Source: Pelagibacterales bacterium MED-G43 (lineage in GTDB: Bacteria > Pseudomonadota > Alphaproteobacteria > Pelagibacterales > Pelagibacteraceae). Taken from it: DNA of 10,593 nt. A program made the position numbers and the translations under genes. Where the stretch lies: assembly GCA_002457475.1 (NCBI GenBank), contig NTJK01000022.1:1-10593 (forward strand). The letters run 5' to 3'. The notes beneath the pieces were generated by a model. The model made no database searches and was not told the DNA's origin. It worked only from the letters and a program-made list of their open reading frames with translations. Shown here piece after piece: positions 1-7,718 of this stretch (position 1 is its first letter; every line of letters starts with the position of its first letter).

Positions 1-1157
1 CCACTTTCTTTATCAATATAAGACTCCCATTCTTTTAATTCTTTTCTAGATTTTTGATGCCAACTATCATCAGCTTTCCAACTTCCTAATGCTTGTGATA
101 GTTCCATTAGTGATACTTTTGCATCTCCAACAATAGCTTGAGCCATATGTTTATTCGCATCAAATCTTGCAGCATTTATAGAAACTAACTTAAAACTAGG
201 GTTTTCAAAATTTGCCCAAGAGCCTGTAGTAAAATCTGCAAGTTTAGTTCCAATAGCAATCGCTGTATCTGTTTCTTTGCTTAAATTGTTTGCAGCTCTT
301 CCGCCTAAACCACCAATAGTTCCTAAATAATGAGTATGATCTTTTTTCATTGATGAATATCCCATTACAGTTTGTGTTACAGGAATATTATGCTTTTTTG
401 CAAAATCACTTAACTCATCTGTTGCATCCGAATAAAAAACACCTCCGCCTGCAATAATAATAGGTTTCTTAGATTTTTTAATAAGTTCAGCTGCCTCTTT
501 AATTTGAAAATCATCTGGTCTAGGTCTTCTAATCGTATGAACTCTTTCTTTAAAAAATTCTTCTGGATAATCATAAATTTCACCTTGAACATCTTGACTT
601 AATGAAATGCATGCTGGACCACAATCCGCTGGGTCTAACATAATTTGAATTGCTTGTTGTAAACTTGAAATGATTTGTTCAGGTCTAGTAATTCTATCAA
701 AATATCTCACAACAGGTTTAAACCCATCATTCTGAGTTATTCCTGGGTTATTAAAGTGCTCAACTTGTTGTAATACAGGATCTGGCATTCTATTTGCAAA
801 CGTGTCACCAGGTAAAAAAAGTATTGGAAGTCTATTGCTCATTGCTACAGCTGCTGCTGTAATCATGTTTGTTGATCCTGGTCCAACTGAAGAAGTTGCA
901 ATGAAAATCTGTTTTCTTCTTTTTGCTCTTGAGTAAGCAATTCCTGTCAGAGCCATATTCTGCTCATGATGTCCTCGCCAAGTCGGAAGCTCTTTTTGGT
1001 TTTCTTGTAGTGCTTGACCTAAACAAGCAACATTACCATGACCGAAAATTCCAAACACACCTGGAAATAAAGGCACTTTTTTTCCATCTATAAGAGTTTT
1101 CTGAGCAATTAAGAATTTAACTAAAGCGTGAGCACAAGTAAGTTGAATGTTTTTCAT
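1..1157 (-). CDS. iolD: IolD-type trihydroxycyclohexanedione hydrolase, N-terminal part (cut by left edge)
   Basis: I translated this by hand from ATG at 1157-1155; 385 codons are in the window and the frame is still open at base 1. It belongs to the ThDP-dependent decarboxylase superfamily. IolD opens the ring of 3D-(3,5/4)-trihydroxycyclohexane-1,2-dione during myo-inositol catabolism in the cytoplasm. The IolD reading rests on family signatures recalled from Bacillus IolD: GIFGHGNV at about 36-43, the ThDP-activating glutamate E65 in HHEQNM, TSSVGPGSTNM at 88-98, PDPVLQQVEHF at 125-135, FKPVVRYFDRITRPEQ at 146-161, then the central domain with KKPIIIAGGGVFY at 230-242. The insert before GIFGHG (DGKKVPLFPGV) separates IolD from acetolactate synthase and glyoxylate carboligase. 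Bacillus IolD is well over 600 residues, so the C-terminal ThDP-binding domain lies outside the window. It is transcribed away from the aldehyde dehydrogenase. No other iol gene is visible here. Confidence 0.88.
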   Translation of the reverse strand, partial: MKNIQLTCAHALVKFLIAQKTLIDGKKVPLFPGVFGIFGHGNVACLGQALQENQKELPTWRGHHEQNMALTGIAYSRAKRRKQIFIATSSVGPGSTNMITAAAVAMSNRLPILFLPGDTFANRMPDPVLQQVEHFNNPGITQNDGFKPVVRYFDRITRPEQIISSLQQAIQIMLDPADCGPACISLSQDVQGEIYDYPEEFFKERVHTIRRPRPDDFQIKEAAELIKKSKKPIIIAGGGVFYSDATDELSDFAKKHNIPVTQTVMGYSSMKKDHTHYLGTIGGLGGRAANNLSKETDTAIAIGTKLADFTTGSWANFENPSFKLVSINAARFDANKHMAQAIVGDAKVSLMELSQALGSWKADDSWHQKSRKELKEWESYIDKES

Positions 1158-1206
1158 AAATTCAATATAAACTATTTAATTAATATTCTTTATTCAACAA
1201 TAATAT
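1158..1206. promoter_or_regulatory. divergent promoter region between iolD and the aldehyde dehydrogenase
   Basis: Only 49 bases separate two head-to-head start codons, so both promoters must lie here or overlap the coding starts. The stretch is almost entirely A/T, with several TATA-like hexamers but no clear -35/-10 pair with correct spacing on either strand. Neither start has a recognisable Shine-Dalgarno sequence. A shared regulator binding here would co-control inositol and aldolase/dehydrogenase functions; that is inference from geometry only. Confidence 0.4.
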
Positions 1207-2652
1207 ATGTACGATAAATACGGACAGTTCATTGATGGTAAGTGGCAAAAATCTGCCAGCGGTGAAACTTACGATGTTATTAATCCTGCTACTGAAGAAG
1301 TAATAGGGAAGGCATCAAAAGCAAATAGTTCAGACATACAGAAAGCTCTTAAATCAGCTGAGAAAGGCTTGCAAATTTGGAAGAATACGTCTCCTTGGGA
1401 GAGATCTAGAATTATAAGAAAGATATCAGATTTAATAAGAAAAAGAGTTGACGTTCTATCAAAATGGTTAACACTTGAAGTTGGAAAACCGATATCAGAA
1501 GGTCCTGGCGAAATAGGTGGTGCGGCTGATATATTTGAATGGAATTCTGAGGAAACTAAAAGAATTTTTGGAGAAATAAATCAAAGTCGATTTCCAAACA
1601 CACAAATTCACGTCATGTATCAACCGGTTGGAGTTGTTGCGGCTTTAGTTCCATGGAACTTTCCAGTTATTCTTGCTTCAAGAAAAATTTCAACTGCATT
1701 AGCAGCAGGTTGTTCAGTCATAGTTAAACCAGATGTAATAACACCCGGTAGTGTTATGGAGATAGTTGATATTTGTAGAGAGGCAGGTGTTCCTCCAGGA
1801 GTAGTTAATTTATTGTCGGGAGACCCAGCTGGAATATCCGAAGAATTAATTAAGTCAGATATAATAAAAAAAATTTCAATAACTGGATCAACAAGAGTCG
1901 GAAAATTAATACTTAAACAAGCTGCAGACAAAGTTCAAAGAGTAACTATGGAACTAAGTGGACATTCACCTTTTATAGTTTTTGATGATGTTGATTTGAA
2001 TAAAGTAACTGATATGGCAATAACTTCAAAATTTAGAAATAATGGTCAAGTGTGTATCTCTCCAAATAGATTTTATATCCATGAAAAGAAAAAAGATGAA
2101 TTTGCAAAATTAATGGTTGATAAAACAAAAAAATTAAAAATTGGAAATGGTATGGACAAAGATACTTTACTAGGTCCTTTATGTACTCAACAAAGATTAG
2201 AAGGAGTAGAAAAATTAGTTGAAACTACAAAAAAAGAAGGTGGCAAAGTTTTGCTTGGAGGTAAAAGAGCTGCAAACTTTAATAAAGGGTATTTCTACGA
2301 ACCAACAATATTTGACAATATTAAAGATAATTTTACTGTAATGAAAGAAGAACCATTCGGGCCAATTGTTCCTATTTTAACTTTTAAAGATTTTGATGAA
2401 GTTATGGATAGAGCGAATAAAAATGACTTAGGTTTATGTAGCTATGTTTATACAACTGATTTAAAGAAAGCTAATAAAGCTTCTGAGCTGCTAGAGAGTG
2501 GCTGTGTAGCGGTTAACACACCTGTTGTTGCTGTAGCAGAAGCACCTTTTGGTGGTATTAAACAAACTGGGTACGGAAGAGAAGGTGGTTCAATGGCAAT
2601 TAAAGATTATTTAAACATCAAATATACTCATTTTGGCATCTCTTACGAATGA
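1207..2652 (+). CDS. NAD(P)-dependent aldehyde dehydrogenase, succinate-semialdehyde type
   Basis: This is a full-length 481-residue ALDH superfamily protein, the usual size. It oxidises an aldehyde to a carboxylic acid with NAD(P)+ in the cytoplasm. Visible landmarks are PWNFP at 149-153 with the oxyanion asparagine N151, the cofactor-binding KPD at 174-176, GSTRVG at 227-232, the general base E249 in MELSGHSP, the nucleophile C283 in NNGQVCISPNR, EEPFGP at 381-386 and the C-terminal APFGGIKQTG. The NNGQVC context fits the GabD/succinate-semialdehyde and ketoglutarate-semialdehyde groups better than the CoA-acylating methylmalonate-semialdehyde enzyme IolA. Valine (V177) occupies the place of the glutamate that in many NAD-specific members binds the adenosine ribose, hinting at NADP use. 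Its TGA overlaps the aldolase ATG, so the two proteins are probably made together. The exact aldehyde is not decided by sequence. Confidence 0.85.
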   Translation: MYDKYGQFIDGKWQKSASGETYDVINPATEEVIGKASKANSSDIQKALKSAEKGLQIWKNTSPWERSRIIRKISDLIRKRVDVLSKWLTLEVGKPISEGPGEIGGAADIFEWNSEETKRIFGEINQSRFPNTQIHVMYQPVGVVAALVPWNFPVILASRKISTALAAGCSVIVKPDVITPGSVMEIVDICREAGVPPGVVNLLSGDPAGISEELIKSDIIKKISITGSTRVGKLILKQAADKVQRVTMELSGHSPFIVFDDVDLNKVTDMAITSKFRNNGQVCISPNRFYIHEKKKDEFAKLMVDKTKKLKIGNGMDKDTLLGPLCTQQRLEGVEKLVETTKKEGGKVLLGGKRAANFNKGYFYEPTIFDNIKDNFTVMKEEPFGPIVPILTFKDFDEVMDRANKNDLGLCSYVYTTDLKKANKASELLESGCVAVNTPVVAVAEAPFGGIKQTGYGREGGSMAIKDYLNIKYTHFGISYE

Positions 2653-3440
2653 GAAAAAATAAATTAAAACAAATGTTTGTTGAGGGAAAACCTATAATTA
2701 ATGGTTGGTTACAAATTCCTAGTGCATTTTCAGCTGAGGTAATGGTTCATCAGGGTTGGGATTCATGCACTATAGATATGCAACACGGAGTTATTGATTA
2801 TCCTGATGCTCTAAATATGCTTCAATCAATATCAACAACAGCTGTAACTCCATTAGCGAGAGTAAATTGGAATGAACCAGGTCAGATAATGAAAATATTA
2901 GACGCTGGATCTTATGGAATTATTTGCCCTATGGTCAGCAATAGAAAAGAAGCAGAAAATTTTGTGCAAGCATGTTTATACCCATCTAAAGGTTACAGAA
3001 GTTTTGGGCCAGTAAGGGGGCTATTGTATGGTGGATCTGACTATGCAAAACATTCTGACAATGAGATATTAAAACTAGCAATGATTGAAACTAAGGAAGC
3101 CTTGGAGAAATTAGATGAAATTTTAGATACACCTAATCTTGATGGAATTTATATTGGTCCAGCTGATTTAAGTTTAGCTTTGGGAGAAGAACCAGGCTTT
3201 GATAAACCTGAAAGTACAAAGGCATATAATGAAATTTCAAGAATTTTAGAATCAGCAAAAAAGAGAAATCTTTTTGCAGGAATTCATAATGGTACAGCTG
3301 AATATGCAAAAAAAATGATCTCAAAAGGTTTTAATTTAGTAACTGTTGGTTCCGACCAAAGATTTATGAGCGCTGGAGCAAAAGCAGCTATAGAATATAT
3401 TAAAGGAATAAAAAAAGGCAAAGAGTCAAAAGGATATTAG
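2649..3440 (+). CDS. HpcH/HpaI family class II aldolase
   Basis: This 263-residue protein matches the HpaI/2-keto-3-deoxy-acid aldolase family, metal-dependent enzymes that make or split pyruvate (or a related 2-oxo acid) plus an aldehyde. The family catalytic set is present: H46 in DMQHG, R71 in LARVNW, and the metal ligands E147 in MIETKEAL and D173 in IGPADLS. The best-known member cleaves 4-hydroxy-2-oxoheptanedioate to pyruvate and succinic semialdehyde, which would fit the upstream dehydrogenase. The DMQHG form also occurs in relatives of uncertain substrate, so I do not name a gene. The start ATG lies inside the preceding stop (ATGA), the classic sign of translational coupling. The C-terminus is lysine-rich, and the next gene starts five bases later. 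Confidence 0.85.
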   Translation: MRKNKLKQMFVEGKPIINGWLQIPSAFSAEVMVHQGWDSCTIDMQHGVIDYPDALNMLQSISTTAVTPLARVNWNEPGQIMKILDAGSYGIICPMVSNRKEAENFVQACLYPSKGYRSFGPVRGLLYGGSDYAKHSDNEILKLAMIETKEALEKLDEILDTPNLDGIYIGPADLSLALGEEPGFDKPESTKAYNEISRILESAKKRNLFAGIHNGTAEYAKKMISKGFNLVTVGSDQRFMSAGAKAAIEYIKGIKKGKESKGY

Positions 3441-3445
3441 TCTTT

Positions 3446-3709
3446 GTGATTTACTATGTTTATATGCTCAAATCTAAGAGCGTTAAACCAGTTACTTACG
3501 TTGGTTATACAAATAATTTGAAAAAAAGAATTGCCCTCCATAACACTGGAAAAGGAGCTAAATTTACAAAAGGTAGAAAATGGGTGCTTGTATATAAAGA
3601 AATTTTTAAAACTAAAAATGAAGCAATTTCTAGAGAATATTATATAAAGAAAAATAAAAAATTAAGAAACTTTATAAAAAATGAAAATAGCTATCCTATT
3701 ACCATTTAA
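3446..3709 (+). CDS. GIY-YIG endonuclease-like protein, UPF0213/YhbQ type
   Basis: This 87-residue protein starts at GTG 3446. An AAAAGGA run about a dozen bases upstream could serve as ribosome binding site, and the first codons already encode the first strand (YYVYML). The GIY-YIG core appears as YYVYMLKS at 3-10 and TYVGYTNNL at 17-25, followed by R28, H32, the GKGAKFT segment at 35-41 and the likely metal-binding E64 in SREYYIKK. This spacing and length match the small single-domain UPF0213 group related to Slx1; such proteins are thought to cut branched or damaged DNA, but their role in bacteria is not settled. It overlaps the next gene by 29 bases in a different frame. It has no obvious link to either the catabolic pair or the glycan genes, and sits exactly at their border. 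Confidence 0.85.
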   Translation: MIYYVYMLKSKSVKPVTYVGYTNNLKKRIALHNTGKGAKFTKGRKWVLVYKEIFKTKNEAISREYYIKKNKKLRNFIKNENSYPITI

Positions 3710-5807
3710 AGATACTTATACAAAAGATAAAGCAGGATCAGCTTCTATTTGGGTAAAAGATTTCATTAAGAAATCAAAATTTAGAGATAGAATATCTGTA
3801 TACGGATATATTAAAGACTTATTTAAAGTAAATTTAATTAATAAAAAACACTATATAAATATTAATTATAATTTTGACTATTTTATAGGGAGTAAGAATA
3901 AAAAATATGTTCAAATATTTAATAAATTAATCAAGAAAAAAAAGTTTGATATAGTAGAACTTCACAATAGACCAAATTATATTAATTATTTAGATAAAGA
4001 TTTAAAAAAGATTTTAATATTTCATAACAATCCTCTTAAGTTAAGCGGGTCAGTAAAGTTAGAAGAAAGAAAAAAAATACTGGAGAATTGTGAAAAAATA
4101 TTATTTGTGAGTAATTGGGTAAAAGAAAGATTTTTTGAAGGTTTTAAAACTAAAAATAATGAAAAATGTGAAGTTGTATATCCAAGTATAAATAAATTAA
4201 AAAAATTTCCAAAAAAAGAGAACTTAATAATTTTTGTTGGAAAATTAAATAAGTCAAAAGGTTATAATTTATTCGGGACAGCGATTATTAAAATATTAAA
4301 TGAATTTAACAATTGGAAATGTATAGTTATTGGTGATGAACCTAGGGAAAGTTATAATTTTAAACATAAAAACTTAAAATTACTCGGGTGGATAAATCAT
4401 GATAAAACCCTAAAATTTTATGAGAAATCGAAAATTGCTGTAAGTCCGTCTACGTGGGATGAACCTTTCGGCAGAACATCAATGGAAGCTGGATCAAGAG
4501 GTTGTGCTACAATTATATCAAATAGAGGAGGCATAACAGAGACTAACTTAAATTCAATTATACTAGAAAAGCTTAATGAGACTGAGATATATAAAAAAAT
4601 CAAATTTTTAATAAGAAACAATGAAAAAAGAAAAAAAATTCAAATAGAATCTTTTAATAACGTAGTTCATGATCTTGAAATTAACACGAAAAAAATTGAC
4701 TTAATCAGATCTGAAATAACACAGATAAGTAATTTTAATATTATTAAGAAAAGAAACTTTAAAATAATTCATGTATCTAATTTTGGACAAAGACAAGCTA
4801 ACAGACTTTATAATATTTCAATAGCAAAAAAAATTAGCAATGGACTTGTAAGAAACGGACACGATGTCATAAATATTAGCGATAGAGATGTAGTGCGATT
4901 AAATAGAGGATTAAAAAATATTTCTAAAGGTCTCGACTATATTAACAATTTATTAATAGAAACTATCGATAATTATAAGCCTGATGGACTAATTATAGGG
5001 CATGTAAATAACTTAAATCAAAAAACATTCGAGATTATAAAAAAAAGAAATAAGCACATTAAAATTGCTCAATGGTTTGAGGATAATCTATCTGAAAATG
5101 GACCCGACCCATACACAAATAAAAAAAATTTCTCTAAATATATTGATTATTTAGATCACAATTTTGTAACATCCAATCCTAAAAATTTAAATTTAGACAA
5201 AAAATTTAATTATAGTTATTTACCTATACCAGTTGACGAAAATATTGAATATTTAAAATGTTACCAAAATAAAAATCCTATTAAAGATATTTTTTTTACA
5301 ATGAGCCACGGTGTAAATAAGGGAGTTTTAAGAAAAAATAAAATTGATGTAAGAGAACCATTTGTTAAAAAATTAATTGAAAATAATCCGAATATTATTT
5401 TTGATATTTATGGCTATAAAAATAAACAACCTATATGGTCTCAAGATTTCTATGAAGCAATATATAAATCTAAAATGGCATTAAATTTGAGCAGGATCAA
5501 TAATGTTAAATATTACACGAGTAACAGAATTGCATCACTTGTTGGAAATGGGATTTTAACATTCGTGGATGAAAATACTAAACTTAATGATTTCTTTACA
5601 AGTAATGAAGTTGTTTTCTACAACAGTCTAAAAGATTTGTCAGAAAAAATAAATTTCTTTAAAGAAAATAAATTTAAAAGAAATTTAATAGCAAAGAATG
5701 GTAAGGACAAATATTTTAGAATTTTTAATAATAAGATAATCTCAGATTATATTTGCTCACGCTTATTTGGTAAAAAGCCAATTAAAAATCTTTCTTGGAT
5801 GAAGTAA
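3681..5807 (+). CDS. tandem two-domain glycosyltransferase (GT4 domain plus CgeB-like domain)
   Basis: This 708-residue cytoplasmic protein appears to hold two GT-B type glycosyltransferase units. Unit one (about 1-345) opens with the Rossmann strand MKIAILLPF and has a nucleotide-sugar-binding segment FVGKLNKSKGY at 185-195. It also has the GT4 EX7E motif in WDEPFGRTSMEAG, with E261 and E269 eight residues apart. Unit two (about 358-700) restarts with KIIHVSNFGQRQANRLY, contains IAQWFEDNLSENGPDP at 462-477, and ends with NLSRINNVKYYTSNR and ASLVGNGILTFVDE. That layout recalls CgeB-like or Glyco_trans_1_2 domains. It probably adds two sugars in sequence to a surface glycan, with donor and acceptor unknown. 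The ATG is supported because it begins the first strand directly. Lys/Asn/Ile content is very high and the DNA is more AT-rich than at 1207-3440. Unit two is less certain than unit one. Confidence 0.82.
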   Translation: MKIAILLPFKDTYTKDKAGSASIWVKDFIKKSKFRDRISVYGYIKDLFKVNLINKKHYININYNFDYFIGSKNKKYVQIFNKLIKKKKFDIVELHNRPNYINYLDKDLKKILIFHNNPLKLSGSVKLEERKKILENCEKILFVSNWVKERFFEGFKTKNNEKCEVVYPSINKLKKFPKKENLIIFVGKLNKSKGYNLFGTAIIKILNEFNNWKCIVIGDEPRESYNFKHKNLKLLGWINHDKTLKFYEKSKIAVSPSTWDEPFGRTSMEAGSRGCATIISNRGGITETNLNSIILEKLNETEIYKKIKFLIRNNEKRKKIQIESFNNVVHDLEINTKKIDLIRSEITQISNFNIIKKRNFKIIHVSNFGQRQANRLYNISIAKKISNGLVRNGHDVINISDRDVVRLNRGLKNISKGLDYINNLLIETIDNYKPDGLIIGHVNNLNQKTFEIIKKRNKHIKIAQWFEDNLSENGPDPYTNKKNFSKYIDYLDHNFVTSNPKNLNLDKKFNYSYLPIPVDENIEYLKCYQNKNPIKDIFFTMSHGVNKGVLRKNKIDVREPFVKKLIENNPNIIFDIYGYKNKQPIWSQDFYEAIYKSKMALNLSRINNVKYYTSNRIASLVGNGILTFVDENTKLNDFFTSNEVVFYNSLKDLSEKINFFKENKFKRNLIAKNGKDKYFRIFNNKIISDYICSRLFGKKPIKNLSWMK

Positions 5808-5810
5808 TTA

Positions 5811-6716
5811 ATGAATTTTTCAATTATTATTCCAACTTTAAATAATCTAAATTATTTGGAATTATGTATAAAAAGTATTAGAAAGAATTCTTCTTTTGAT
5901 CACGAAATAATTATCCATAACAATGGTGACGAGGAACCACTAAAGTCATTACTAGAGAAATATAAAATAATTTATTCAAAAACAAATTATAACGCTGGAA
6001 TATGTGAGGGCGTAAATAGAGGCGCCAAACTGGCAACAACAAATTATATTGTTTACGCTCACGATGATTTTTATTTTCTGCCGGGGTGGGATACAGCTTT
6101 AAAAAATGAAATTGAAAATCTAAATCATAATTATTACTATTTTTCTGGTACAATGGTTCAAAATGGGCAAGTTAATTTTGATTGTGGAGATACAATTGAA
6201 AATTTTGATGAAAATAAATTACTTAAAAATAATGAGTCTATAAATTATTTTGATTTTCAAGGATCCACTTGGGCTCCACATGTAATACATAAAGATCTTT
6301 GGGATAAAGTGGGGGGCTTTAGTGAAGAGTTTTTTCCAGGTACAGGCTCAGATCCAGATTTAAATATGAAGCTATGGAATGAAGGTGTAAGAATATTTAA
6401 AGGAGTAGGTAAATCCAAAGTTTATCACTTTGGATCAATTGTAACTCGAAAAAAATTTAAAAAAAACAAAAATATAGAAACTGAGTCTGGAAGTAAAGGT
6501 GGAAAAATTTTTTTAAAAAAATGGGGTTTTTCAATTAAATTTTTTACAAGATTTTACTTACGTGGCTGTAAAACTACAAAATTTAAAAAAATTATTTGTA
6601 ATAAATATGATGGTCCTCTAAAAGAACCTTATAAAACCCTTAGCTACTTTACAAGTTTGCTCATAGATAAAACAAAAAGATTATTAATATCAGATAAAAT
6701 TTATAAAAATAAGTAA
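5811..6716 (+). CDS. family 2 glycosyltransferase
   Basis: This 301-residue GT-A fold enzyme resembles rhamnosyl- or galactosyl-transferases of O-antigen and capsule clusters. The N-terminal strand is FSIIIPTLNNLNYLELCIKS at 3-22, followed by EIIIHNNGD at 32-40 and the NYNAGICEGVNRGAKLA segment that holds the nucleotide sugar. The metal-binding acidic pair is D85-D86 in YAHDDFYFLPGWD, and the acceptor-side motif is VGGFSEEFFPGTGSDPDLNMKLW at about 167-189, followed by VYHFGS at 204-209. No membrane segments are evident, so it probably works at the inner face of the cytoplasmic membrane on a lipid-linked acceptor. It begins three bases after the tandem glycosyltransferase and ends exactly where the epimerase begins. 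Its donor sugar cannot be read from sequence; a UDP-galactose or UDP-GalNAc from the next gene is plausible. Confidence 0.85.
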   Translation: MNFSIIIPTLNNLNYLELCIKSIRKNSSFDHEIIIHNNGDEEPLKSLLEKYKIIYSKTNYNAGICEGVNRGAKLATTNYIVYAHDDFYFLPGWDTALKNEIENLNHNYYYFSGTMVQNGQVNFDCGDTIENFDENKLLKNNESINYFDFQGSTWAPHVIHKDLWDKVGGFSEEFFPGTGSDPDLNMKLWNEGVRIFKGVGKSKVYHFGSIVTRKKFKKNKNIETESGSKGGKIFLKKWGFSIKFFTRFYLRGCKTTKFKKIICNKYDGPLKEPYKTLSYFTSLLIDKTKRLLISDKIYKNK

Positions 6717-7718
6717 ATGAACAAGGAATATATTTTAGTAACGGGTGGTTTGGGCTACATAGGGTCCAACACAGTAGCTGTCTTAAAAAAAAGTAAATTT
6801 AATATCATTATTCTAGATAATCTATCAAATTCTAACAAAACTAGCTTAAGTAATTTAAGAAAAATACTTAATAAAAAGATAATATTTTTCAAAGCTGATG
6901 TACGAAGTAAAAAAATAAATAATATATTTCAAAAATATAAAATTTATTCAGTGATCCACTTTGCTGGATTAAAATCAGTGAAAGAGTCTGAAAGAAGAAA
7001 AAAAAGTTACTATGATAATAATATCAATGGGACTAAAAACTTGCTAAATTATATGTTTAAAAACGGATGTTATAAGATAATATTTAGCTCATCTGCGTGC
7101 GTATATGATGAAAAATCAAAATCACCTTTAAATGAAAACAGCGGTTTAAGACCTAAAAGTTATTATGGTATTACTAAATTAAAAATTGAAAAAATCTTAA
7201 AGGATTATAAAAAAAAATATCCTAAATTTAGTTGTATTATTTTAAGATATTTTAACCCTGTGGGCGCTGATAAAACCAATACTTTAAGAGATAATCCTAA
7301 AAAAGCTGAAAATATTATCCCTAATATATCAAATGTAATTAATGGGAAAAGAAAGATATTTAATATTTTTGGTAATAATTATCCAACTAAAGATGGCACT
7401 TGTATGAGAGACTACATACACGTAATAGATTTGGCTACAAGTCATGTTAAATCTTTGTTTCTAATAAAAAAAAATGTTTTTGAAATTATTAATGTAGGAA
7501 CTGGGAAGCCTTATTCTGTAAAAGATATGCTAAACTGTTTTAATAAATACTTAAAAAAACCAATTGCATTTAATTTTTCAAAAAGAAGAGTAGGTGATGT
7601 GGCCATATGCTATTCTAATATTAAAAAACAGCGTAAAATTCTACATTTTAGACCAAAATATGGGCTTAATGAGATGGTTAAATCCGTAGTTAAAAGCTTG
7701 AATATTAAATCTAAATGA
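6717..7718 (+). CDS. galE: UDP-glucose/UDP-GlcNAc 4-epimerase (GalE family)
   Basis: This 333-residue extended short-chain dehydrogenase is full length for GalE (about 335-340). It interconverts UDP-glucose and UDP-galactose, or the N-acetyl forms, using bound NAD. Features are the TGGLGYIGSN glycine loop at 9-18, DNLSNSN at 34-40, the FAGLKSV segment at 82-88, the catalytic serine region FSSSACVY at 123-130, the Y150-x3-K154 dyad in YYGITK, LRYFNPVGAD at 176-185 and RDYIHVIDLA at 231-240. In the usual SSSATVYG motif the threonine is cysteine here (C128). C298 in GDVAICYSN aligns by eye with human C307 and E. coli Y299, the position that governs acceptance of UDP-N-acetyl sugars. It starts directly after the TAA of the glycosyltransferase and overlaps the methyltransferase by four bases. 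It supplies precursors for the surrounding glycosyltransferases. Confidence 0.9.
   Translation: MNKEYILVTGGLGYIGSNTVAVLKKSKFNIIILDNLSNSNKTSLSNLRKILNKKIIFFKADVRSKKINNIFQKYKIYSVIHFAGLKSVKESERRKKSYYDNNINGTKNLLNYMFKNGCYKIIFSSSACVYDEKSKSPLNENSGLRPKSYYGITKLKIEKILKDYKKKYPKFSCIILRYFNPVGADKTNTLRDNPKKAENIIPNISNVINGKRKIFNIFGNNYPTKDGTCMRDYIHVIDLATSHVKSLFLIKKNVFEIINVGTGKPYSVKDMLNCFNKYLKKPIAFNFSKRRVGDVAICYSNIKKQRKILHFRPKYGLNEMVKSVVKSLNIKSK

Noticed and set aside
1620..1931. Minus-strand open frame opposite the aldehyde dehydrogenase
   Set aside because: It is a shadow of a well-supported gene, with no family features. The same applies to the opposite-strand frames at 410-592 (which overlies the real minus-strand iolD in another frame), 3133-3324, 4418-4621, 5911-6153 and 7903-8118.
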